This document shows, in pieces, positions 37,006 to 50,000 of a DNA stretch of 64,000 nt; the first letter of the stretch is position 1; each line of letters starts with the position of its first letter. This stretch comes from Tribonema minus (Eukaryota > Sar > Xanthophyceae > Tribonematales > Tribonemataceae), in contig JAFCMP010000514.1 of the NCBI GenBank assembly GCA_017506865.1, positions 868,001 through 932,000 of the forward strand, written 5' to 3'. Below the pieces are notes generated by a model. That model searched no databases and was not told where the DNA came from. It worked only from the letters and a program-made list of their open reading frames with translations. Position numbers and translations under genes: made by a program.

Positions 37006-37259
37006 TCATCCCCTGAACGCAGTCAAGAAGCGGCTTAGCATACTGCTCTGAACTGACCTGAGCGCTGTGCACGCATCTGCAGCAGCTGCTGAAAGCCGCT
37101 CTCCCCCTTCCGCATCCCCTAGAGTACCCCCGCCTTTACCCTCCCAGGCCCGCTTTGGAACCTCGCCGCCGCAGTCTCGCCCCTCCCGCAGCAAGAACTC
37201 CATTCTTCGCCGCACGGTAGATGCACTGTTGCTGCGCTGCTGTTGGTTCTGCTGCTGCG

Positions 37260-37294
<35 letters not shown>

Positions 37295-37313
37295 GGTTGC
37301 TGCTGCTGCTGCA

Positions 37314-37369
<56 letters not shown>

Positions 37370-37417
37370 TGGTGCTGCTGCTGCTGCTGCTGCCGCCGCT
37401 GGTGCTGCTGCTGCTGG

Positions 37418-37491
<74 letters not shown>

Positions 37492-40400
37492 GTGCTGCTG
37501 CTGCTGCTGCGGCCGCTGCTGCTGCTGCAAATACCCATCATCCATTGCTTGGTCGTCTGCACCATTGTGACAGCCGGTAATGCCGCCGCCGCTGCCGCCT
37601 CCGCCGCCGTTGCCACCCCTGCTGCTGCTGCCGCCACCACCGCCGCTGCTGCCGATGCTGTCATCTGCGCTGGTCAAAATGCCTCGTGGCCCCACAAACC
37701 GCCGCGGCTGCCGCAGCTGCGTCTGGCCGGGCAAGTTGAAGTTGGTGTCGTCCGTGTGGGGATGGGTGGGGGGGGCTGATTCCGGCCGGTTGGGCAGTAG
37801 TATGGGCGCGCGTATTGCTGGCGCAGACACAGAGGGTCAGGGCAACGGTCGCGTTGGCGTGCTGGAGCTGCAAGTATGTGTGATGGTAGTGTACGTTTTT
37901 GTTGTTGAAATGTTTGTGGTTATCTGTCAATATACTCCCATGTACACGTTTGGATGCTTGAAGTGTCATGTACTCGAGGCATGCAGGTTGCAGCTTCAAG
38001 TGTGACGTATTTGTATGGCTGTGTGTGTGCATATGCACTCAATGATCTGCATCACCTGAAACTTCTTCTTGAGCACTGCTGTCCGTCTCTATATCATGTT
38101 GTACATACATACACTGAGGTATATGACACTGATAGATGTTCGTGTTCAGTCCAGGGACCCTCTCAGATTCATTGACCTGCTTGCACCACTCCAACTCCTT
38201 CCTGAGCACTGCTATCTGCCCCCCACTTCATTCATATCAGTATTCGCGTTGTAGCTATACTTAATGGATGCATTTGTAGATATCTAGGGACCCCGTCAAC
38301 TTGAACTTTACTGACCTGCTTGCGCTGCTTGTAGCTCCTTCCTGAGCGCTGCTGTCTGCCCTAACTGTATTCACATCAGCATTCAAGTTGTAGATACAAA
38401 GTACTTTTATACTTCAAAGGGTGCATTCATAGGCATCTAGGGACCGCACCAACTTCACCTGCTTGGCATCAAGGGACCCTGCCAACTTGACCTCTACTGA
38501 CCTGCTTGCGCTGTTTGTAGCTCCTTCCTGAGCGCTGCTGTCTGCCCCTGCAGTGCCAGAACCTGGCGCGTGAGCGCATCTCTCTCGCCCACCAGCTCCG
38601 TCATGGCGTCTCTGCTCTCCTCGTCCGCTTTCAGGCTCTTGAAACTTGCTATTAGCTTCGCAACTTCCTCCTGCGCCATTGAGGACCAATCAGTCTCATG
38701 TGAGCATCAGCAGCATTTCGAAAAATCAGGTGTGATGTAGTATGTTACTGTATGTAAGCGTCAGATCCACATTGAGCTGAGCATATCGCTGGCGCGGGAG
38801 TTGGCGGAGCGCGTCATGGCATACACACGTGGAGCGCGAATGCTGGGCTGTGTTGCGGCGCCGGTATCCAAACTCCTAGGGCACAGCGCAGACTAGGCTG
38901 CTGCGTTGACGCAAGCTTTTCGATTGCATAGGCAACCCGGCCTCCCTTGGGCCTTTATAAATACAAGTCCATACGTACGTACTGTCAGTGGTGACTGCCC
39001 TGAGTAGTTGAAATATTGTGCGTTCAGCTACGGTGCGCAGATATCTGGCCATACTAGCTGCGCCATGCGATCAGACGCGTGAGTGCTGACGCATCCTGCT
39101 CCGCATCATCTTCGCCAAGGCTGTATGCGCCTACGGCACCGCTCAGAGCGGGGAACAGGGGGGCGGCAGAAACAGGTATTGTTTGAGCATATGGCAGTTA
39201 CATGCTCAGTGCTGTTTGCACGCTTGACGGTTAAGGCGGTTACACTTGCCGGTGGACAGACTACAATACATTCACTTCTAGCAGCACACGACTGGCGTCG
39301 GTCATCTGTTGCATTTGTCACCTTCATGTGTAGCTCTGCAGGTGACAGCTCTCTACGTTGCAACAGGTATGTATCTGTTGCATTCCATATACCTACCCCG
39401 TCAACAAGCGCTTACCGGGTCTGCCTTCACTGCTCTGTAAGCGCGCTGAAACGCCGGATTCGACGCCAGCAGCGCTGACACCTCCGCTGCTCCCAGCTGG
39501 TGCTCCGCAGCGGTGTTGTCCGGCACTTTGAGCGTTTTCACCTCGGCCTGCAGGCGCTTCACCTGCATACAAATACCAAGTGTGTGCGAATTTGTGGGCA
39601 TCATGAAATGCTGATGCTATACATAAGCAGAATTGTCAACTCCTCAGATCGGACATGCTTACACTTGCCGTTTCACATTCGCGAAGAGATCCGCCCCCCG
39701 CGTTCGCGCACATGCCTTGCTCAGCGCCTCCATTCCGTACTTCAAATTATCATCACCGTACGCACTCCAACACGGGCCACAAGCAGCAGCCCTTAAGAGG
39801 GGAGCAGCAGCAGCAGCAGCAGCAGCAGCCAGCAGCACCAGCACCACGACCAGCAGCAGCAGCGCTCAGCAGCAGCAGCGGCGCTCACCTCCGCGCGCAG
39901 CAGCTCCGCCTCCGCCGCGCGCGCCTCGCTCAGCGCGCGCCAGCGCTCCTCCTGGCCGCGCACGCGCGCCAGGCCGCGCAGCGCCGCGTCGCGCTCCCCC
40001 GCGGCGCGCGCCGCCGCGCCGCCGCGCGCCGCCGCCGCCGCCGCCTCCGAGAGCCTGCGGCGCAGGGAGGCAGCGTCGGCAGCGCGCGCCGCGAGCGCGG
40101 CGCGCAGCGCGCGGTTCTCGGACTGCCAGCGGAGGAGGACGGCGTGGCGCTTGGCGTGCGCCGCCTTTTCCACCTGGGTGGTTGGCGGCGGTTGAGGGGG
40201 GGGGGGGGGGGGGTAATGAGGAGTGTATTTTCCATCAAGAGCAGCAACATGAAAATAAATTGCGTTGGACAACCACTTGGTGTATTCAACGAGACCTTCA
40301 AGGAGTAAATCAGTCGCACCTTCAACAAAAGTATATGGAGTACACAAGCGCTTAATTGTTCTGCTGTTCTTCAGGATTGCCACCCTGTAGGGCTAGCTCT

Positions 40401-43400
40401 ACCCTTGTCCCAGACCCTAGCCCCAAAACACCATTGCATTTGGTGACGCTCATGCGCAGCGTCAGCCCTGTGGCCAGCACCGGTTCATTAGGTGTGACAA
40501 GCGCAACACATCACAATCAGCCGGGGCTAGTGTCCTGCCTGTAGAGTGTCACTGCCGCCACTTTGTGAGTTCTCGTCCGCTTGTGAGCTGTGACAAAGCT
40601 CCTGACGTGTGAAGTAATTGTAAGCACGGCGTACACAATCTCACGGCATGCGCATGGACAGCGGCACCGTTGACATGTCTAGCACAGCTGACGCCTGAGC
40701 TATGGAGATGTGCATCCTCAGGCTGTCGCGCGCGCCGCTGTGCTGCCTGCAACCCTAACGCTATACCCTAACCCTAGCTTTGACCCTGCCCCCAGCTCTT
40801 GGGCTAATCCTAGCCCCAGCCTCAACCCTAATTCTAGCAGCAGCCCTATCTAGTGCAACACGAAGCATACCTCAAGAGGCGTGCATCCCGCCGCGCATGC
40901 ATATGCTGCTGTGCTGCCTCCAACTTCAACACTGCATCTAGCCTGGCCTTATCCCTACCCCCAGCTGTTGCCAAAACCGTAACCCCAGCAGTAACCCTAA
41001 TTCTAACAGCCACCCTATCTCATGCAACACGAAATAAACCTCAAGCAGGCGTGCATCCCGCCGCGCGTGCCGCTGTGCTGCCTCCAACTCTTAACGCTGA
41101 ATGTAGCCCTAACCTCAACCCTACCCCCAGCTCTGCCCTAATCCCAACCCCCGCTTCAACCCTGATTCTCACAGCAGCCCTATCTTATGCAACACGAAGT
41201 ATACCTCAAGCAGGCGTGCATCGCGCCGCGCATGCCGCTGTGCTGCCTCCAGCTGTGCGGCCAGCGCCTCTGTCGCCTTGGGGTACTCCACCAGCCGATC
41301 GAGCTGCACGCCGTTCGAACAGCGGCGGGGCAGGATTAGGGTCAGCATTACGGTTAGCGTTGGGACTAGGATTACGGTTATGATTACTACCGTAACAGGG
41401 ACCCGGTGAGGGTTAGAATTTAGGGTGAGGGTCAGAGTGAGAGTTAGGGTTAGGGTTCAGCCTAACCCTGCACGGTCTGAGGATCAGTGATGGGTAAACA
41501 CTGAGCACTGACACCTTGGCCGCAGAGTGATACTCATCGGGAGCACTATGGACACGAACGTTGCAGCTGTTCAGTGCGCATGTAACAAGTGCAGAAAACA
41601 TGTGTCCGTGGGGTATCTCCGTTGGCCGATCGAGTTGCACACGCGGAGGGCAGCACCCAGAGTTTGCAACATGGCTAACCATCCCTTGTCACTTAGAGCT
41701 CAACGATCTTTTTGATTCGTTTTTCATGAAGAACATGGGCTTGTACCCCACGGGGGGCCAGGCCTGTTGTGTGTTCCCAGTGGCTACTCCTATGCAGCAC
41801 GTTGTAAGGCCTGGGGATTGGTGGTGCATGCCAATTGTTCTTTTGTGTGACAGTCTGGCGGTAGAAGCCTTTGGGAGACCTCGTCAACAGCTTTGTGAGA
41901 GACGAATGTTGCAGCCGACAGTGTCCGTGTGGCAAATGCAGAAGACATGACGAATGCAGAAAACATATGCGGCGCAGTGCTTCTGGTATGCTCCACACGA
42001 TGGCGGGGTCCGCAGCGGGTTGGGCCCAGTTCCTGCATGCTTCACGGCAGTGTGCATTTTGTGGTATGTGCAGTACGTATGGATGATGATTTCCATGTGT
42101 GGCACCTGGCCGCAGCAGCCTTCAGCGAGACGGGTCAGAACTTAGGGTTGCGGTTAGGCTTACAGAAAATGTGCATACGTGGCCATGGTCCTGCAACACC
42201 AAATCTCTCTACCAGCTTGAAGCGGGCATGGAGTGATGAGCACTGCTGTTCACAATTTGTGGGGACTGTCATGAACGGAACCGGGAAAGCATGCTGATGC
42301 GCCTGTCGAGCGTGGTAGCGTAGAATGCATGTGGTCGCGTAGGATGCATGTGCCGGCAATACCATTAGCACCAACAACTTGTCGCCCGTGCTACCATCAT
42401 GACATGTCTGCAGCATCTGATGGTGCAATTAGCTCACAGTATTTCCAAATGAAGCTTGGACTTCGATGCAGCAACTTGCGGGTGCATATAATGCTTTCAA
42501 GATAGACACACTGTTGGTTGAACCCAAGACCTGGAAACTTTAATAAGTCTTAAACATTGATAATGTGATCAACAAACATCATAGACTGGTACCTGCTGCT
42601 GCAGCCTTTTTTCTTGAGCCGCCAGTGCCTCCTTCAGCCGCTGCACCTCCTCTTGTGCCGCCTGAAGTTCTGCTTGTGTCGCCGTCAGTCGCCTGTCCGC
42701 TGCCTGGTCAGTTTGAAGTTCAAAGAGTACAACATTGAAGTTTGAGCCTAGATTGAGAGCATCGGCTGCGTTTCATAGTACGGTAGTCCATCAAAATCAT
42801 GGCTGCAATATTTTCTACCAGCTGCTGTCACCAAAAAAAATCAAGAGAGTCAGAATTTCTGGTGTCGCCTGTTCAATACTGAACAACCTGAGGCACTCAT
42901 TGCACCTGTGCGGGGTCAGGGGTTTTTGGCACGTCACTGATGCCAGATTGCATGCAGAAACCTCAACCTGCGCCGCGGTCGCGCAGCTCAGACGCTGGGT
43001 GTGCCACCACCAGCCCAGTCTCCTGCATATCTCCGATGCAGCACATCAACACTAATGCCATCAACTGCCTATTATGGCAGTCCTCTGCAATACACACACG
43101 GGCCCTCGCCTGCAGCTGCACGGCGTGTTCCGCGGACCGCGCCACGGACTGGTCTTCGCACCTGCGCCGCTGCACGTCTCCCATTTCCCCAGTCTCCTGC
43201 TTTCTCGATGCAACATATCACCACTTATGACAACAACTGCCTATTATGACAGCCTTCTGCAATACGCGCGGAGGCCCTCACCTGCAGCTGCACGGCGTGT
43301 TCCGCGGACCGCGCCATGGACTGTTCCTCAGACCTGCGCCGCTGCACGTCCGCGCGCTCGCAGCGCTCGCGCAGTATGAACTCCATGCGCTCCGCGTCCG

Positions 43401-45371
43401 CCGTGCCCTTGGACGCCGCCTCTGCCGCCGCCGCCAGCTCCTTGCGGTACTCCTTTTCTCGTGCGCCAGCCGCAGCCTGCAATTGAGGCGCGTGTTGCGG
43501 CGGGTTTCGAGGTGAGTTTTGTGTGTCTGTCGCTGCCGTGCGCGGTGTGACAGCGGCTTGAGTGGTGGTGGCGGGTAATGGTGGTTACTTTCCTTTCGTT
43601 CTTGCATTGCTTTTTACCGCGCTGTGCGCCCGAGTGCGGTCGATGCACTGCATATCGGTACCTGCACGAACACTAGCATATTGCGGTACTCTTTTTCTCG
43701 CGCGCCGGCCCGCAGCCTGCGCTTTGCGGCACGTATTGCGGCGGTTTTTCCTAACAGCTTAGACTAGTGGTTTTCAAAAGCTGATCACTTGTGGGGCTGA
43801 CAAGGCCTTGACCACGGATTCAATTCCAGCGGGAAGCACAGCGTGAACAGTACAAAACAACTAGCTTCAGCAACCTATGAAAAGAAAAGTCATTATGGTT
43901 AAAGTGGCTTTTGTGTGTCTGTCACCGCCGTGTGCGGTGTGGCAGCACTTGGGTGATGGGGGCGCGTAAATGATGGTTGCTCTCTTCTTGAAGTTGCAGT
44001 GTTGGTCCTTGTGCTGGGCGTCCGAGTGCAGACGTTGCATTGCATGTACTTCCAGGTACTTTTTATTAATTCTCGCTCAGGGCGCTTGTTCGACACTAGC
44101 ATACCGTTCTTTTGTACGAAACCAGTGCCGTACGACACCAGAACATTGGCACGCATACGAAACCAGTGGTGAACAGGTATGAAGGTGTGTGTATCGCATC
44201 ACGGCGACAGCACTATATGCACAACGCACGCGTGCCATAGCCTGCGATCACGCCGGACATTGTGGCAGTGTTGATGATGCTTTTCTGACAAGCACGGTGT
44301 TGGCAATTATGCCTACATCAGTGCAAAGCGGCAGTGCCATCCGGGCACTCCACTTAGTACGGCTGCAAAGCGCCAATTTGGATCAAACATCAGTGCAAAG
44401 CGGCAGTGCCGTCCGGGCATCTCAATATTTGTGCGCCTGCAAAGCGCCAACTTGGATTGAATGTGAATGCTGCGACAGGGGAGTGCGGATGTCAAGTAGG
44501 ATTTCAGGTACACAAGCGGCGGGATGTACTGCTGCTGAGCAGGTGTTCAACATGATGCTGTGCTCCAATATCAACATGTCAGTTGCCAATTATCGTGCCG
44601 GCCTCATGAGCTCAAAGTCGAATCATTGAATCGGAATCAACTCATCGCTGCTGCCCACTGCACCGCAGTGGAGCTCAGGCACACGAGTGAATACCACTCG
44701 AGCACAACCTGCTGTACTGTCTATCGCAGTGCTGCTGATGTGGATGTTACCGACAAGATGACATTGCATGGAGAGTGACAAACTTCAGAGGTTCAGCATG
44801 TCAATTCTATACAAGAAAAAATCAATCATGCTCTGAACTCTTAGACTTTTCAAATGCTGCATCTGCACCCCAAATCGCGCACCTGCGCTATTGCCCAAGC
44901 TTCCATCTGCATGCCCAGATTCGCCTTGATTTCCAGAGAGTCCGCCAGCAAGTCCTGGCCGTGAGCGCTGGGCGGCGCATTCCCCTGGCTCTTTCCAATC
45001 ACCACGTTCATCATGATGCACGTCTGCCTCAACACGTGAGCCGCTTTTTTCACTGAGCTGCTGAGCTTGGTGATCCCCGCGACCTCGCTCCTGAAGGCAA
45101 TCAACGCAGCCTCCGCGTCCAGCCTTGCAGCTTTTTCCTCCTGCAACGCAGTCTGCAGCTGCGCTGCTGCTTTCGTGCATGCCTCAAGTTCGATTTGCGT
45201 TGCATCGCATTTCTCTGCCCACGCTCTGCTCTGAGCTTTTGCCTCGGCCACCTCGTCGACAGCTCGATCGAGCTCGGGTGGCGGGGGCAGGTCACTTCCA
45301 ACACTGCGGCGCTTAGTCTTGCGTGTGCTGGGCCGGCGGCTGGCCTTACGCGGCTGCAGTGGTACGGTCAT
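37006..45371 (-). CDS. Multi-exon coiled-coil protein with C-terminal polyglutamine
   Basis: Minus-strand exons with GT-AG ends, mostly phase 0: 45371-44883 (MTVPLQPRKASRRPSTRKTK start, SDLPPPPELDRAVDEVAEAK, long heptads), 43476-43282, 42703-42593, 41303-41205, 40173-39889, about 39793-39668, 39562-39416, 38670-38502 and a last exon ending at 37006. Nearly all encode charged helices with heptad repeats (RRRMEFLLREG in the last exon recalls ERMEFILRERCERAD in the second). The last exon begins by about 37830 and includes a long CAG-encoded glutamine stretch. Its exact splice start is uncertain, and other small exons may be missed between 44880 and 43480. The product is probably a cytoskeletal, centrosomal or flagellar coiled-coil protein; no motor or catalytic domain is visible. 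Confidence 0.55.
37225..37545 (-). repeat. CAG/CTG trinucleotide tract (polyglutamine on the minus strand)
   Basis: Almost uninterrupted CTG on the plus strand, with a few TGG/CCG/CGG interruptions. The minus frame gives polyGln with rare His, Arg and Pro. The other two minus-strand frames give polySer and polyAla and are artefacts. Confidence 0.85.
38884..38980. repeat. 97-bp dispersed direct repeat, copy 2
   Basis: Second copy of 34841-34937, lying in an intron of the coiled-coil gene in the same orientation, 4 kb away. Confidence 0.9.
40700..41205 (-). repeat. Tandem copies of a coiled-coil exon edge within its intron
   Basis: Three diverged units of about 170 bp (around 40740, 40890 and 41060) repeat the donor side of the exon 41303-41205: the sequence encoding AAQRHARRDARLLE plus the intron start, with TGCAACACGAAAT and CCCTAACCC-like stretches between. 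They look like non-functional exon fragments left by tandem duplication. Confidence 0.7.
43095..43190 (-). pseudogene. Decayed copy of the 43476-43282 exon edge
   Basis: Repeats the sequence encoding VQRRR(C/S)E(D/E)QS(V/M)ARSAEHA with its donor region, diverged from the real exon. A second fragment at about 43690-43740 repeats the acceptor side. Confidence 0.65.
44056..44085. repeat. 30-bp exact inverted copy of 28037-28066
   Basis: Exact reverse complement over 30 bases (GTACTTTTTATTAATTCTCG then CTCAGGGCGC). It may be the 3' tail of a second, very short retrotransposon fragment. Confidence 0.8.
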
Positions 45372-46028
45372 GTTCACAGCAGCGACACTCAAGTTCCGCA
45401 CGTCGATATACTCCCCAGCTGCATCACGCAGCAGGTCAAAGGCGCTGCTTATTCTACAAGCATCACTTTGCGCTCAAGCGCAGAGTGCACCGCCACCTCA
45501 GCAAACACATCACAAACAAACTTCACACTCAAACTGTGACAGTTACGAAATCACTCCAACTTCAACTTCAAGTCGCCTTGGTTTGGGCAGGAAGGTGAAA
45601 AATAGATGTGGACGGGGGGTAGGTCGCAGCACGCACGCACGCAAACCGCACACAACGCTGGATCAGAACAGTCAAACTGCGCATGCATGCCGCGTTGGCT
45701 AGCTTCTGGTTCAGCTGGTCAAACATCCGGGTCACCCGTTCAGCCCAGCAGTCGCCGCGCAGGCCAATTGAACCAGTTGCGGCTGGAGGCAATTTCCTTC
45801 TGTCTGAGGTAAATTATTGCGGTTTGACGCAGCTGACTTTAGCGCGCGTTCGGCAGCACGTGCACGACAAACACAGCCAGTCAATACTCTCATTAGTTCA
45901 ACGTCATCAGTGCAGGCGATCAAAGCGAAAGAGTGTCCGATTAAGTGAGAGCGTCGCTTGACGCCCCTGCAGACCTGCATTGCTGATGCCACAGCGTTGG
46001 GTCCGCCTCATGGCCCGGCCTGACGACA
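45372..46028. other. Intergenic region, no gene seen
   Basis: Probable 5' region of the leftward coiled-coil gene. It contains TTCAACTTCAACTTCAAG at about 45555-45575, a motif scattered through the host introns. Confidence 0.4.
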
Positions 46029-46334
46029 ATGTCATGCATGCCACACCGGACCGATGTAGTGGTGCCCGGGGTTCGCATCAGTGACACGACGTATCAGCTG
46101 TGCAACAACCCTGGGAAGCGTCAAGGCCTTGAGCGGTTGCTTGCAGTAGATGGCATCATTCGTGACTTCGTGAGCGCCCAAAATGACGACATTGCTGTGA
46201 AAATGAGCAGAAAGCTGCTGCTTCGACTTGCGTCATGCGCAGAGATGCACGATGGTGGAAAAGTTGCGACTGTGAGCATCGCCGCCAAGAGTGTTCTCAT
46301 GCAGGCTCCATCAGACATCCACATCTTTCACTAA
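46029..46334 (+). CDS. Short ORF of unknown function, mirrored by a broken copy
   Basis: 101 residues (MSCMPHRTDVVVPGVRISDT at the start) with a protein-like, charged composition (LLAVDGIIRDFVSAQNDDIA, then VKMSRKLLLRLASCAEMHDG). An inverted, decayed copy follows at 46400-46640, which suggests the sequence once encoded a protein or exon that was duplicated. It may be an exon of a larger gene. No family recognised. Confidence 0.35.
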   Translation: MSCMPHRTDVVVPGVRISDTTYQLCNNPGKRQGLERLLAVDGIIRDFVSAQNDDIAVKMSRKLLLRLASCAEMHDGGKVATVSIAAKSVLMQAPSDIHIFH

Positions 46335-46399
46335 ATATGCCAGTCATGATCATTTCTGTGATGACATTTCTGTAGATGTCTACACACTTTGACTGGCAT

Positions 46400-46640
46400 G
46401 CTCAGTGAAGCATATGCATGTTGCGTGCATGAGAACGGTCACTGCGGCAATGTTCACAATTGCATGTCATCCGCGGTCAAAGTGGATCTCTATGTGCAGC
46501 ATTTGTCACTGCAAATGCTTCGACAGTGTCCTGCTCCACTTCACAAGAGTGTCATTGCTTCAAGTGCTGATGAGGTCACCGATGATGCTAACAACTGCGA
46601 GAAACTGTTCACCTAAGACATTGACGTGTCCCGGGGGTGT
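46400..46640 (-). pseudogene. Inverted, broken duplicate of the 46029-46334 ORF
   Basis: Read on the minus strand, the sequence resembles the 46140-46330 coding region (LLAVVSIIGDLISAL against LLAVDGIIRDFVSAQ) but has several in-frame stops. The two arms form a diverged inverted repeat with a loop of roughly 75 bp. Confidence 0.5.
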
Positions 46641-47058
46641 TGCACAGCCGAAATGTACTTACTTAGTGTCACTGAGGGACACCCATTACTCATCACTTGC
46701 ACGGTCTGCAATGATCCACGTGGTCCGCCACGCTTTCCTGCAAGGCCTGCGATGAAGCAGGTGGCCCGTGAACCAAGCTAGCAACCGTGCACTCACTCGC
46801 CGCTCTTGATGATGCGGCGGCAGCAGCTCTACACACACTCTGCAGCCTTGCCAACTCTCACGGTAGGGTGCTGTCGCCCACATCCAGCTCGCTAGCCCCG
46901 CGGTGCTCCGCATGTTGAAAGACGACCTTCTGCGCGTCGTGCACACTTTGCAGTCCGTTTTCTCACTAGGAATTGCTATACAGTTTTTTGAGATCAATCA
47001 AGGCAGAGCTTCTCTCATGGGAGGACTTCAACTGTCTAGACTTGAAGAACGAGGGTTG

Positions 47059-50000
47059 ATGCGTTGGATCTTGCTGCTCGCAGTCTTGCTAGCTGGCCGC
47101 ATAAAGAGCTTCGCGCCAGCGACAGCCTTCATTCAGCAAACCAGCGTAGCGATGAGCCCCAGCCCCAAGCGCAGGAGGGCGGACACGGTGATGCAGCTGG
47201 GGAATTACATAGGTGGCGCGTGGTGTGCACCAGCTGACGGTCAGTACATGCCTGTCACCAGCCCCGTGGATGGGATCAAGCTTGCCGATGTGGCTTTATC
47301 AGGGCCGGCGGACGTCGACCAGGCAGTGAAAGCCGCTACGGAAGCCTGTGAGTTTACGAATCTTTGAACTGCATGCGTACTCGTGCGTATCCTTGTTTCA
47401 GCTGGCATCCTCGTTGCAAACTCCCGTAATGCAATCTCTGGAAGCCGCCCAGCTGCTCGGGTCATATGCTGCTCAACATTGCTTTTGTAAGGGAACATGT
47501 CCACCTCATGCACCAGCGGTTCTGACGTTCGTGTGTCACGCAATGGCATTGTGTGAGGGCGATGTCATGTTTTCCAGATAGCAGCCGTCAGCACCTTCTA
47601 TGCTGTGCCATGCACTGTCGTGTTTGTATGACATCAGCTCACAACGCTGGGTCGTCGAGTTGTGCCAGGGCATGCAACCGCTTCAGTAAATGTCGACATT
47701 TGTCTCGAATTTCGTAAATGCAGACATCATTGCCAAATCAATTAACCATGCCGCTTTGCATTTATGACCATTTTGTTGCCTTGTTGTTTTATGTGTGTCT
47801 GGCAGTCCCATCTTGGTCACGGCTCACAGTGGAGTTGAACAAATACCATTTATTGCGTGTGTCTTGCAGTTCCATCGTGGTCAGCGCTGACGGTGAAGTC
47901 CCGCGCTACAATCATGTACCGCTTCCACGCGCTGATGTCAAAGCACATGGAGGTGAGCAAGTGGCTCATTTCATATTGGTTTAGCATCTTCGCCTACGAC
48001 GTTATACGCCGCCTTTGTCGGCAAAGAAAAAGGCTCAGGGGAATGGGAACAAGTACACGATTGAAGTTGCATGATACCAATCTTCAAGATTGAATATTGT
48101 GCTGGCGCACCTCTCAACCGTACCCAACACGTGTTTCTGATGCACATGTTCCGAGCACCACGCGGGGAGTGCGGAATTTAAATGCGGGCAACTGTTGTGG
48201 TTCTGGCAGTCATGATTTGCTGAACCGGTGCTCAGCTTGCAGTTTGGCCGCTCTTTGGCGGTTGACTTATTTCATACACGTTTTTGCAAATAATGCGCCA
48301 ACACGCCACTCCATCAGGAGGGCACAGCTAGCAGGCAACTGACTGCGTGCGCATTGCCTTGCTAACTCGACATCCACATGCCATTGCAGCAGCCTTGGAC
48401 ACGATATATTACAGATTGCAACTTTTGGCGACATGCGTCCACGCTTGCAGTGCCTTCTCTCTTACATGAAAACGAATCAAAAGATCGTAGAGCTCATATT
48501 GCTACAGTTCAACTCTGCGTCGATGCCTTCAAATATGTATAGCAGCAGCCTTAGGACACGGCATGCGCAGGCTACAACTCCTGGAAACATGGACCCCAGC
48601 TCTTAAGCAGATTGTGGTCAATCATCTCTCACATATTGCAACTTCAACTCTAAACTATCAACAATCCACTTCTTCTTCAACTCCCACAATGTGCCCGCCA
48701 CAGGAGCTGTCAAAGCTGGTGGTGCCGGAGAGCGGCAAGAACATAGCGGAGGCGCTTTTGGCCATTCATCCAAACAATTTGCAACTTCAACACCAAAATG
48801 CCGAACTGTCGCTCCTTCTTCAACTCCTCCATGCAGGAGCTCTCGGAGCTGGTCGTGCGGGAGAACGGCAACAACATGGCGGAGGCGCTTTTGGCCATTC
48901 ACCTAAACAATTGCAACTTCAACACCAAAATGTCAAGCACAAAAATGTCGAACTGTCGCTCCTTTTTCAACTTCCCCACGCAGGAGCTCTCGGAGCTGGT
49001 CGTGCGGGAGAACGGCAAGAACATAGCGGAGGCGCGCGCGAGCGTGGCCAAGGGGCAGGAGACAGTGGAGTGGGCGTGCTCGCTGCCGCAGCTGTGCCAG
49101 GGAAAGGTCCTGCAGGTAGGTGTGCTGCGGAGGTATTTTGGTCCACTGCCTGATAGCTTAGGATCTGAGATTTTGCACAACATATCTCCTGAGGCACACC
49201 TTGCCATCAGTTGAAGGCAGATGCTTGGCAGCTGTGCCAAGGAAAAGTCCTGCAGGTAGGTGCGCTGGGGAGCATTAATTCTGGGCCTGAGTCCATGCAA
49301 TTTTATATATGGGGGCAGCGACGTCCATGACGTCCATGCAGTTTTATTTGGGCAGCGAGAACAACCCAATAAACCAATAACTGTGCCAAGGGAAGGTCCT
49401 GCAGGTGCGCTGGGGAGGTGTAGGGTTAGGGTTAGCGTTAGGTCCGGCGCTCTGTGACCTTGAGATCCCATGCATTTGTTGTCTGAGCTTGACGGCCAGT
49501 GTATGCATCTTGAAGTCAAGGTTGCGACGAGGAAAGGTCCTGCAAGCGCGCTGGGGACCTTTCTTTGCCCGATGATTGAGGATTTTGAGATGCCATGCTA
49601 ATACTATTTTGGTAGTGCAAGCGCCAATGAACACTGCTCTGATGCTCAACAAATATGGCATATTCTAATGTACTGCTGGTAAGCAGGGGGGCTTTCTTCG
49701 CCTGAAACTCGCGGATTCTGAGGTCTCGAGCAAGCATTTGGGAGGCAAAAGGGAACCAATTTGCTAAGCGGTTGTTGTCAAGGCCCGGAGTTCTTCCAAT
49801 CGACTGTTGAAGTGCACCTGCTTCAGCTCTTTGATAGCACGGAGCTGTTCCATAAGTAGGAGTTGGCGGCGAAACCTCGTGAGGGTCTATGGTCTCATTC
49901 TGTGCTCCCAGCAGCATTTTGCCTTATGTAGTTCCACTAATGGTAGCCTTGCCAAGCGAGAGGTGCTGCCCGCTCTCATCAACGATCAGTCTGGTAGCGG

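Noticed and set aside
37067..37779. Poly-Cys, poly-Leu and poly-Ala plus-strand frames
   Set aside because: Alternate readings of the CTG repeat.
39633..40355. 240-codon plus-strand frame
   Set aside because: Antisense of the 40173-39889 coiled-coil exon and a CAG/GCA tract.
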